A DNA stretch of 64,000 nucleotides. It comes from Adiantum capillus-veneris (taxonomy: Eukaryota; Streptophyta; Polypodiopsida; Polypodiales; Pteridaceae). Every line of letters starts with the position of its first letter. Position 1 is the stretch's first letter. A program made the position numbers and the translations under genes. The notes under the pieces were generated by a model. That model was not told the DNA's origin. It made no database searches and saw only the letters and a program-made list of their open reading frames with translations. The DNA lies in assembly GCA_014529385.2 (NCBI GenBank), contig CM043949.1:107554054-107618053 (forward strand). Direction: 5' to 3'. Below are positions 43,040 to 52,381 of this stretch, piece after piece.

Positions 43040-44325
43040 TGCACAACACTAACAGCTAGGAGGGGCACACACACTCAACTGAACCCACAAGCACAAGAGG
43101 GCAGCATAAAAGAAGAGGGGGAAGGGGAAAAACAACACCAATAATTGGCAACAATAGTTTGACCTTGCTCATAAAAACTTAAACAATCCTCCTTCTTACA
43201 TAAAAGGCTTCTCCTCCAAGTGTAGGAAAAAGCCCTCGCAATGGTTGCCAAATCCCTATTTATCAAAGGGGGTTTATATTTTTAGTATCCTTCTTCATCA
43301 TCGATGTTTCTTTTAGTGACTATTGCATGTTCATGGTCACTTGGATGGCACTCGATATGGAACTTCTTCTTCTCTCTCATATGACCCCCCCTTAGCACTA
43401 GTGAAATTGCTAGAGGGGTGGGGACTTCTCCTCAACAAAAGGGAGGGGCACCCTTGGAACCCATGGGGAACAATCCCTGAAGGCCCACAAGTCAACACCA
43501 CTACCATCGGCGAACAATGTTGCCGCCCTGCCTACCACCCATTGATGCCCGAGTAGTGCCCACGTAGCGAGCGCGTGAGGAAGGGGAAGGGGGCGCCATG
43601 GCTAGGCGCCCCAGAAAAGACCAACATGGACCACATATCGAGCACTTCAATCCTATTGTCACACATATTCTTTGAGCCATTGCTACACTTGTTCCACTCC
43701 ATGGGGATCTACAAACCACTTTTTTCTTCCAAGTGCAATATCTTGACCATTATAGCTTCAATTGGTGAGTCATTTGGACTAGCTTGGAGAGCACCCTGAA
43801 GGGCACGGTATACAACCTTAATTCTACACTTTTGAGAGCTTGAAGTACCCACCCCGATCAGCCCCAAAATATGATTTTTTGGCCTACAAAACCATAAAAA
43901 ATATACACCTCTAGATATCTTCGGCTGCATTAGATCTTCACACCTAATTTTGCACCTCAACACTCCCTTGTAGATATCCATGGCCCTGCTTTCCTCCTTT
44001 CCATGCACCAGCTCTTTTTTATTGTGCCAACGTCTTTCATGCCTTGGAGACAATACCTTTGTGGGAATAGCCATTTGTCCAAAAAGAACCCTTATAAGTA
44101 CTCACTATATAAATACGAGGTTAGCATGTGGTGAATTAAGAAGAGAGTATGATCAAAGTTGTGTAAGGAAGAGAGGATTTTCCAACTATATTGTCCATCT
44201 CTCTTTGATGATGGGAACTATGAGAGAGGGAGGAAGCTAGAGGGAGAAGATTGCCAACCCACATGGTAATTTTGATACACTTCTATATCTATATATATCT
44301 CATATTATCTTACTAAGTATATAAT
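43040..44325. other. stretch without recognised genes
   Basis: A 121-codon minus frame at 44074-43709 is open and basic but shows no domain I know. Other frames overlap on both strands. A chance frame is as likely as a gene fragment. Confidence 0.45.

Positions 44326-44403
<78 letters not shown>
44326..44403. repeat. 78-bp poly(G) tract
   Basis: 78 consecutive G after ATAAT and before ATTACAT. Such a run can form G-quadruplexes and is hard to sequence, so its length is uncertain. Confidence 0.9.
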
Positions 44404-44404
<1 letters not shown>

Positions 44405-44795
44405 TTACATACCCCCACCACCACCACTCTAAAAATTAGCTGTGAAGATAAACCCGTTGCTCATCTTGTAAATGGCTCAACCTGTGAATGCTCTCTCTGT
44501 AGGAAACACGTGGTGCCTCGCTCTCTTACATGAGGCTTGAATGTTGGAGCATACCATATGGATGGTACCTAGTCCATCTACAGTCTGCCTCTTTGAGGTC
44601 CATTTCCACCTCGTAAACACGCTTGGCATTTTGTACATTGTTGATTTGGTCTCTCTCTAGGGTAGAGAAGATCACCTCCAAAGAATCTCCTTCAAAAGTG
44701 GCAACTTGCTCCACTACTATAAGATTAGGAATGATTATACAAGTTTTTCTCTCTATCTATTTCTCCCTCTTTCTATCTTTTTCTCTCTTATGTAC
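44404..44795. other. stretch without recognised genes
   Basis: A 62-codon minus frame at 44714-44526 is open and acidic but has no recognised domain. Confidence 0.4.
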
Positions 44796-44912
44796 CTCTC
44801 TCTCTCTAGATAAATGGGATAAATGGGGTTTTGATTGATTAATTTTAGAACTCCAACTAAAATTAATCAATCAAAACCCCATTTATCCCATTCATCTAGA
44901 GAGAGAGAGAGA
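44796..44912. repeat. long hairpin (about 53-bp inverted repeat, 8-base loop)
   Basis: The arm CTCTCTCTCTCTAGATAAATGGG...TAATTTTAG (44796-44848) is followed by loop AACTCCAA and by its reverse complement at 44857-44909. I see one mismatch. Further copies of one arm are at 44923-44966 and 45115-45165, the last in the same orientation as the right arm. Confidence 0.9.
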
Positions 44913-45066
44913 GAGAGAGAGGATCCATTTATCCCATTTATCTAGAGAGAGAGAGAGGATTAATTTTAGTTGAAGTTCAATTTATCTCAAAATTAAAATT
45001 AGTTAAAGAAATAGATAGAGAGAGTTAGAGAAATCGAAAAAAGAGAAAGAGCAAAACGGAAATGAG

Positions 45067-45068
<2 letters not shown>

Positions 45069-45098
<30 letters not shown>

Positions 45099-45099
45099 T
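45069..45099. repeat. (AT)n microsatellite
   Basis: About 31 bp of AT. Confidence 0.95.
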
Positions 45100-45280
45100 G
45101 AACCTCAACTAAACTTAATCAATCAAAACCCCATTTATCCCATTTATCTAGAGAGAGAGAGAGGATTATTATATATACACACATGTATATATTGTCTCTC
45201 TATCTCTACCACCCCTTATTTCCCTATTTCTCTCTCTATCCCTCTATCGCTTCATTTCTCTCTCTAACCTTATCTCTCTC

Positions 45281-45450
45281 CAAAACTAAAACTAATCTAA
45301 CATATAAAACCAAAAATAAAACTATAATCTAACATTTACTCCGTTTCTCTCTAACCCTATCTCTCTATCTCCCTCCAAAACTAAAACTAATCTAAAATTT
45401 AAAACCAAAACTTAAACCATAATCTAACATTTAAACAACCTAAAAAGCCA
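45281..45450. repeat. 95-bp tandem duplication
   Basis: CAAAACTAAAACTAATCTAA begins at 45281 and recurs at 45376; both units contain ATAATCTAACATTTA. Confidence 0.85.
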
Positions 45451-45488
45451 TAACCTATCCATGTCTCTCTTCCCTCTATCTAACTATC

Positions 45489-45493
45489 CCCCC

Positions 45494-45543
<50 letters not shown>
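45489..45543. repeat. C homopolymer followed by (CT)n
   Basis: About 15 C then about 38 bp CT. Confidence 0.95.
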
Positions 45544-45546
<3 letters not shown>

Positions 45547-45718
45547 AAAAAACCATGCCGAAGGAGAAGACGCGTCCGTCGAGCAAATAGGAAGACGAGT
45601 TACAATTGAAACTATGCTTTTGCAATTGCAATAGATACCCATGCAATGTGGGGGTTGGCATAGATGAACTAACAAGCAAAGCCAATGTTGTACTTCTTGT
45701 TAAAACTTGGGAGCATAA

Positions 45719-45769
45719 AGCTCTCTCTCTCTTTCTCTCTCCCCCCCCCCCCCCCCCCCCCCCCCCCCC
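45719..45769. repeat. (CT)n followed by C homopolymer
   Basis: CT with one T-rich interruption, then about 29 C. Confidence 0.95.
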
Positions 45770-46100
45770 TTGTTGGTAGCATGCAACTCCCTCCATGAGA
45801 TGTTGGGGCAATCTTTGCAGTGCCTTCCAATCTGTAAGAAAATTGTGAGCATGCCATCAACACTCTTAACTTTGCTCCATCTCTGTCGCATTCTTGCTTC
45901 CTACTCGCCTTCCACCTACATCATACCACCTTGTCTCCTGCCTCTACTACACCACCGCTGACACGCCATAACTTCATTCCCTCCTTCACCTTTGCTACCT
46001 CTGTAGTAAGCTATCAATGCACACAAATCATTCTCTGCTCCCCCACATCGTCCATCTTCATCTTGCAAGTGCCTACTTGCCTCCTGCCCATAGCCCATAG
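45770..46100. other. stretch without recognised genes
   Basis: C-rich, short frames on both strands, nothing assignable. Confidence 0.5.
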
Positions 46101-46440
46101 CCCATCATAGCCACCTACATCCTTGAGGAGACTTGTGCACATCACTTGCCTATCACCTTGAGACAATCCACTCTAGTTCATGTGTGTGCCTCCACCAGTG
46201 CCTAATTCAGGTGGCATTGTTGTTGCCTTGGTCACTCTTCACCCTGCCTCTAGCCTCACCAACTCATCATAGCCCATCATAGCCACCTACATCCTTGAGG
46301 AGACTTGTGCACATCACTAGCCTATCGCCTTGAGCCAAGCCACTTTGGTTCATTTGTGTGCCTCCACCAGTGCCTAATTCAGGTGGCATTGTTGTTGCCT
46401 TGGTCAATCAGCCTCGATGTTACCCTCGTTGCCTTTAATT
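46101..46440. repeat. 172-bp tandem duplication
   Basis: CCCATCATAGCCACCTACATC starts at 46101 and at 46273; the units share CACCAGTGCCTAATTCAGG. A shorter piece (CTTCACCCTGCCTCTAGCC) from the joint recurs at about 46468, suggesting a former third unit. Confidence 0.93.
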
Positions 46441-46723
46441 TTTGTCACCCTTACAATGGCTGATCTTCACCCTACCTCTAGCCTCACCAACTCATCATCG
46501 TTCACGTTGTTGTTAGCTCACAACAAATCCCTCTACCTCACTCCCTTTGACTACCCACCTCAATGGATTGATCACCACCATATCACACTCAGTCATCTCA
46601 CATGAGGTGCAACATGAGCAACATGAAAGAGGCATGCACGTGCACGGCTGATATACACACAATAGAGCTTATGGAGGTTCCAGAGGCTCCATGAGCTGTA
46701 GGGAACATTCCAACACATGCATG

Positions 46724-46726
<3 letters not shown>

Positions 46727-46761
<35 letters not shown>
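46727..46761. repeat. (CT)n microsatellite
   Basis: About 35 bp. Confidence 0.95.
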
Positions 46762-46764
<3 letters not shown>

Positions 46765-46973
46765 CGCAGGGCAAACAACATGATAGTAGGCAACATGCAA
46801 CATGATCCCGCAAGGCAGCATGACAATGGTATGCACGTGTGGGGACAATACGCACACCTAGCAAAGCTGATGGAGGTGCAAAAGGACATGTTTGTGGAGG
46901 TTGGCGCAGAGCTCAGTAATTCTCCATCTCTCTCAGAGGACTCTGGTGTAGGAGACTTGAAGCAACTTGCTAG

Positions 46974-46974
<1 letters not shown>

Positions 46975-47029
<55 letters not shown>

Positions 47030-47078
47030 CACACATACACACACACACATATATATATGTAGGTATGTATGTATGTAT
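46975..47078. repeat. compound CT, CA, AT and GTAT microsatellite
   Basis: CT to about 47027, then CA, then a short ATAT and GTAT run. Confidence 0.95.
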
Positions 47079-47271
47079 CGACTGTGGTGTAGCTCACTGG
47101 AGCCCTCTCTCTCTGATCCCTGTCTCTCTCTCCCTTGCTCTCCCAAGACTTGAAGCAACTAGTGCAAAATAAATTAAGAGGCAGACTTCAAATTTGAAGG
47201 CCTCTCACCCCATTAACTCAATGGCTAGCCATAGCCATTAATTCCTCTCTCCCTCCCTCCCTATGCCAGCC

Positions 47272-47274
<3 letters not shown>

Positions 47275-47354
<80 letters not shown>
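47275..47354. repeat. (CT)n microsatellite, about 80 bp
   Basis: Directly abuts the 5' side of the LINE relic at 47355. Confidence 0.97.
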
Positions 47355-47358
<4 letters not shown>

Positions 47359-47656
47359 CCATTCGTCTTAGCTCCCATTCTCTACGCTGCGAGACAGGAC
47401 GTTGGGGCACTGGCGAGGAGTGTCATCGACTTTGCACCTTATGCCCTCGTCAAGTGCGAGAGAGTGAGTACCACACACTACTTGAGTGCTCAGCTTTTGA
47501 CCACATTAGGTCCTCTTTTCCCCATATATTCAGCCATGAGCTCTCCCTACATACCTTCCTCTCCCAACCACGATGTGGACTCTCTATTGCGACGCTCATT
47601 TCAGCCATTTTTGAGCATCGAGAGTCACTTATGAACTCCACTCACACCACGTGACA
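47355..47656 (+). pseudogene. LINE reverse-transcriptase C-terminal zinc finger
   Basis: One open frame reads IRLSSHSLRCETGRWG then ECHRLCTLCPRQVRESEYHTLLEC and FDHIRSSFPHIF, ending with a TGA at 47653. The pattern R...G.W......R.C..C......E.H.L..C....IR is the zinc-finger region (zf-RVT type) after the LINE reverse transcriptase. It contains the paired CxxC and HxxxxC metal ligands intact. Nothing of the reverse transcriptase itself remains; the sequence upstream is a pure CT tract. The stop ends a 95-codon open piece, so this copy is younger or better preserved than the one at 3794-4160. Confidence 0.8.
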
Positions 47657-47706
47657 TGTTCATTTGGTCCCATAGGTCATATTTGACCTCCCAGGACGAT
47701 AATAGA

Positions 47707-47730
47707 ACTATCTATCTATCTATCTATCTC
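47707..47730. repeat. (TATC)n microsatellite
   Basis: Six or so tetranucleotide units just downstream of the LINE relic; short tandem tails are common at LINE 3' ends. Confidence 0.85.
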
Positions 47731-48259
47731 TCAAATCCCCTCAGTCGGATGCAAGAGAAGCCGCCACATGGCGGGGGGCTCGAAATCCTTCCCTCTTTAT
47801 CTATAGTAAAGATGCATGTTCTCAAGTGTTGTGGATAATGTTTTGACCCGCACAAAGGCTTGTAAATAGAAATTCAACCAATATTGCTTACCACATGCAA
47901 AGCCTTTGTATATTCGTCAACAATCATGTTGCTTCGGTACAAAAATTGACTTGTAATTTTTGGGTTACTCCCTCATTAGAAGGGCAAAATGAAATTGTGC
48001 CCTTCTATAGGGAAGGGTACTATTTCCTAGTGCCTGTAGTTTGAAAGAATAGGGGGCTTCAAATCCTACAACCATCCAAGACTGATTCGATACCAATATT
48101 CCTGGGTGGCCCATATAGCTTGTGAACATGCTCAAAATAATGAAAAATTCAACTCTAAACCTAGCTTACTTCTTCCCAAGGCGTGTTTTAGAAAGCTAAA
48201 CAAAGGATGCAAAGCATTATGCACATTCTTAGACCTCTTAAACCCCCACCACCCACCAC
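47731..48259. other. stretch without recognised genes
   Basis: No domain or boundary seen. Confidence 0.5.
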
Positions 48260-48307
48260 ACTCTCTCTCTCTCTCTCTCTCTCTCTCCCCCCCCCCCCCC
48301 CCCCCCC
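48260..48307. repeat. (CT)n followed by C homopolymer
   Basis: About 28 bp CT then 20 C. Confidence 0.95.
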
Positions 48308-48652
48308 AAACAAAGGGAAATGGCTTAGAGTTGCTTTCTATTTTTCTGGCTAAAACTATGGTTTTGATTTATTTACTTTCAAAATTGAGAAAAATCAGTA
48401 ACTAGTTCATAGAGACAGCCGGAAATTACTAGGATGAGAGAGGGTTCAAACAATGGTGACACCCACTCAATGTGATCTCCTCGTTTCTTGGCAGTTGAGC
48501 CACTACATGGATTGGGAATAATGGCAAGGAGAGTGGAGAGATGATTTCTCTTACTCATGTAGCTGGTGGGCATATGGTTATGCCTTGAGTTGCGTGTTCC
48601 TTGTTAAGTATGGAGCCTGATTTACCCTTGTAATTTTCTGTGGTAAAAGCGC

Positions 48653-49350
48653 ACATTTGTAAGGCCCCCATTATGAGGAGAAGCCATCGTGCGTGAAGGA
48701 AAATCACTCACCGGAAACCAAAATTTTCAGGGACAAGAATCAGGGGCAACTTTAAAGGCCGGAATATTATGGCCGGACGGCGGTCGGAAAGTGGTCGGAA
48801 AACAACCGGTCGGTTGGCCGGTGGCCGGTAGTCAATGGCCAATGGCCGGTGGTCGGAAGTCAATGGCCGGTGGCCAGTGGTCGGAAGTCAATGGCCGGTG
48901 GCCGAATTCAAAAGCGGACTTGTCTTCTCAAGGGCGGCCACACATGGGCGGATTGGAGGGTCCGATTTGGACTTATTCGCACAAGGGCGGCTACACATGG
49001 CTGTCTCTCATAAGAGAGGGCAGCCCTTTTGGCCTATAAAAGGAGGCCATTTCTACACACATTTCATAGTGTGAAGTTGATGCAACAAGGTGAGTGTGAG
49101 GTAGTGAGAGTGAAGCAAGGCGGGAGCTCCATTAAGGGTATAATCCCTTTGTAAACTACTTCTTGTTTTGAAGTACCAAAGCCATTGAGTGGCTGCTTTC
49201 CCGTGGACGTAGCCCACATTGGGTGAACCACGTATATCGTGTGTACTCTCTCTCTCTCTCTACACTATAATCTCGTGTATATAAATTTGTCTCTCTCCAT
49301 TAAGTAATCTACTCAATTATCTATTTAGCTACGTCTTATTTCCTAACATT
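48653..49350 (+). mobile_element. solo LTR (copia-type), 688 bp with ACATT target-site duplication
   Basis: The LTR at 48658-49345 starts TGTAAGGCCCCC and ends TTTCCTA. ACATT flanks it on both sides (48653-48657 and 49346-49350). It has a TATA box (TATAAAA, 49035-49041). Downstream, CCGTGGACGTAGCCCACATT and GAACCACGTATATCGTGTG (49200-49240) form a block typical of copia LTRs in many plants. No internal element sequence is present, so unequal LTR recombination probably left it. The final base pair is TA instead of CA. Confidence 0.78.
48770..48905 (+). repeat. GC-rich minisatellite inside the solo LTR
   Basis: Units around GGTCGGAAGTCAATGGCCGG of about 28 bp, two well preserved (48852 and 48880) and several degenerate. 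The 116-codon open frame here is an effect of the repeat and I do not call it a gene. Confidence 0.85.
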
Positions 49351-50099
49351 CCTAATGTTGGCCATCCATTATTGATTTGTCAGCAATTGATAGGTAGCTA
49401 TAACCTTGATTGTTGGGAGTTGCTCCTTGTGCAGGGAGGGGAGGTATTAGGTGGTGGACAATGGTGCAAAAAGAAGGTGGACCCCGAGCAGGTGAGGGGA
49501 GGTGAATACAGAGGGACATGTCTACCTCAAGGGCTGCATTGGTGGCAAGGAGGACCTGCGGATGGAGAGAAGCTAAAGGGTAGGGTACCAGAAGTGGAGC
49601 AACTACATGGACAGTGGATGGCATGAGGGTGTGGGGATTTGAGCTCTGGTGGCAGGGACCTCACTGTGCACGGCATGCGAGGCACATGTTGGAACCTTGG
49701 GGGGGGGGGAGGGGGGGGAGGGGGGAGAGAGAGAGAGAGAGAGAAGAGAGAGAACAGGGTCATCGAGTGACAAGAGTCTCCGCTCATCCGAGAGAGGGAA
49801 AGGGAAAGGGTGGAAAGATGATGGGATGGCGATGTTTGTAAGGTTTCCACCTTTCTAGAAGCGGAAAAATGAACCCTACGCTTTATTTGAGAACCCTAGA
49901 CATAGAAACTAGTAAACCACTATCTCAAAAGTAGCTAAAATTGGTGTTTTGGAAATCTTAAGCGTGACAATATTATAGCCAAAAATGTTCAGAACTCAAT
50001 TCGGACAAAAACCTACCTGCTATTCCCTCTGGAAGTTTTCATGACTAATTTAATTCAAAAAGTAATTGAAGACTTTGTAATTATTAAAGCACATGGCCT
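49351..50099. other. stretch with G-rich and GA tract, no gene recognised
   Basis: A G run interrupted by A (49699-49727) passes into a GA tract to about 49747. Overlapping frames on both strands are of repeat origin. Confidence 0.5.
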
Positions 50100-50470
50100 A
50101 GGAGATATTTAGTCACATGGCCTAACAAATGATTACCATATATTTACAGAAAAAGTAGAAAATACACCCAAAATATCAAAATTGACCAACCAAGTTGGGC
50201 AGGTGTTGAGGTGACATTATGAACCTGCTACTACAGGCTAAAATAGAAGTAGAGGGTGCTTCCTAGAGATGAGGGGCTGCCCGGGGTTGCTAAATTGAGA
50301 CTTGCTTATCAGGATTCTATAAATAGATCCCCTAGGCTTCACATTTTAAGGCAGACTCAAAGACCTAGCAACATCTCTCTTGCATAGAGAGACTCTGTCC
50401 AAAAATCACTAGAGAGAAAAAACTCCAGCTGATTAACAAAGGTAATTAGCATTAACCCCTGTTAATTAGT
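50100..50470 (+). promoter_or_regulatory. TATA-bearing LTR-like or promoter segment
   Basis: CTATAAATAGATCCC (50318-50332) is a strong plant TATA box. It is followed about 30 bases on by the start of an ACATTTTAAGGCAGACTC segment that resembles a transcription start region. This precedes a long AT-rich leader with the 152-bp array and a gag-like frame at 52241. LTR ends could not be identified. Confidence 0.35.
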
Positions 50471-50669
50471 AAAAATTATACTAATTTGTACTTAATTTCT
50501 TAATTAATCTAACTAATTCAAAAAATTAACCCTCTCTCTATTGTAAATTACTCGCTTAATGCTGATACATTGTTCATTATTCAAATTGTGATTATGATTA
50601 TTAACCTAATTAATAAGTAAACCATATTAGGGTTGAGATTAATCAATTTGGGCCTTAATTTTTAAAAAA

Positions 50670-51745
50670 TCTATCATTTGAACTTAAATAATCATAAGGT
50701 AATTATCAAAGCTTCATTATACTATTAAGAAGCTTTGAATAATTTTTGTAATTAATTCGGTAAAAATTAGCTATTTTAACATTAAAATTAATGGAAAACT
50801 TAGCAAGCTAACTTAATAAATCACAAGATAATTGTCAGAGTTAAAAAACATTGTTAGAGATATTTTTAGAAAAATGCAATAATTATATTATGATAAAAAA
50901 ATAGATTAATATATTTAATTAACTAAAATTATCTCATTTTAGTTATAAATTAAAGGAGGAGATTAGTTTATTAACTTAGATAATTACATGGTAATTACTA
51001 GAGTTAGAAAATGTCACTTACAAGCCGAGATAATTAGCTATAACAAAAAATTATTTTACCTCTTTAATTAAGCTAAAATTATATGATTTTAGCTATAAAT
51101 TAAAGGGGAAAATTAGTTAAGTAGCTTAGATAATTACATGGTAATTATCAAAGTTAGAAAGCATCATTAAAAAGCTCAACTTATTAGCTCATGAATAAAA
51201 AATTAATCTATTTATTTAATTAAACTAAAATTATCTAATTTTAGCTTTAAATTAAAGCAAGAAATTAGTTAATCAGCTTAGATAATTACATGGTAATTTT
51301 CAAACTTAGAAAACATCATTAGATAGCCCCAATTTATTAGATCATCAACAAAAAATTAGTTTATCTATTTAGTTAAGCTACATTTGTTTGATTTTAGTTG
51401 TAAATGAAAGGGGAAAATTAGTTGATTAGCTTAGATAACTACATAGTAGTTATTATAGTTAAAAAATTAAGTAAAACCCCAAGATAATTATCACATAAAT
51501 AGAAAATTACTTTACCTATCTAATTAAACTCAAAATATCTAATTTTTTCTATAAATTAAATAGGAAAATTAGCTAATTAGCTTAGATAATTACATGGTAA
51601 TTATCAGAGGTAGAAAGTATCATTAGCAAGTGGAGATAATTATACCACAAATTACTTAACTAGTTTAAGTAATTATAATAGCTCAAAAATCTTATTTTAG
51701 AGGTAAATTTAATTAGGATAAATAGTAAGTACAGCTAATAGCTTT
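50670..51745. repeat. AT-rich tandem array, unit about 152 bp, about seven units
   Basis: The marker GATAATTACATGGTAATT or a close variant occurs at 50979, 51129, 51281, 51433 and 51585. Diverged units start near 50672 and 50826. Spacing is 150-153 bp throughout. Each unit also carries TTAATTAA(A/G)CTAAAATTAT and TAAATTAAAG-like blocks. Units differ by many substitutions, so the array is old or evolves without homogenisation. Confidence 0.9.
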
Positions 51746-52240
51746 TAAGGAAATTATTGGATATAAAAAACACTCTTAGAAAGTTGAGATAATTATATCT
51801 TTAGGAGATAATGAATATGATAAATGTTAAGCCAAGAATAAGCCATTTTTAAGCTTAATAAAGAGGAGAAAATTAGAAAAAAGATTAATAAATAAGATAA
51901 GGGAACCCCAAAAATCTAGAAGGAATCTAGGATAAAAACATCTTAGTTATATGATTGATGAAAAAAAAATTCTACAAAGAATTTATCCTTTTCAACTACA
52001 ATTTAAAGAAAAAGAAATCGAAAAAAATTCATAAGTTAATTAGAAAGTTCCTTAGGCTAAACTAAGGTCTAAGGAGTTTCAAAAATGATATTTAAAAAAA
52101 TAGGAATCTTCTATAAACAACTAAAGTACTCCATGATCTAAGCAATTATGCTAAGAAACGGAAATACGTTATAGAATGGCAATAAACAGAGTTTTGATAA
52201 TTTACCTAATAACTAGATGTCCTTATAACGATAGAAGTCA

Positions 52241-52381
52241 TGGCTCCAAAGAGGACCCAGGCAAACCCTCAGTCTGATGAGGAGGATAATGTTTCAATAA
52301 CGGCCAAAGCATCTCACAACCACAAGGTCGAGCATAGTAGTAGGCCTATAGATGAAATCATTTGGGCCCCAATACTGCAAT
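52241..52381 (+). CDS. short gag-like open frame (uncertain)
   Basis: From the ATG at 52241 the frame reads MAPKRTQANPQSDEED then NVSITAKASHNHK and ends with TAA at 52379-52381 (47 codons). A basic start followed by an acidic patch occurs in gypsy gag N-termini, and the position after a TATA segment and long leader would fit a retroelement. No conserved gag core follows. Weak call. Confidence 0.25.

Noticed and set aside
42645-43144. 135-codon + frame and its neighbours
   Set aside because: It spans the second 251-bp unit and the CT/C tract; part of the first unit is gypsy gag on the other strand.
43709-44074. 121-codon minus-strand frame as a gene
   Set aside because: No domain and no splice or start context; a chance frame cannot be excluded.
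46593-47172. 151-codon frames on both strands
   Set aside because: They are formed by CT tracts joined through short spacers.
48689-49039. 116-codon Gly/Trp-rich frame
   Set aside because: It is produced by the GC-rich minisatellite inside the solo LTR and has no start context or domain.
50670-51745. CRISPR-like regular spacing of repeats
   Set aside because: The units are contiguous 152-bp tandem repeats without spacers, in a plant nuclear context.
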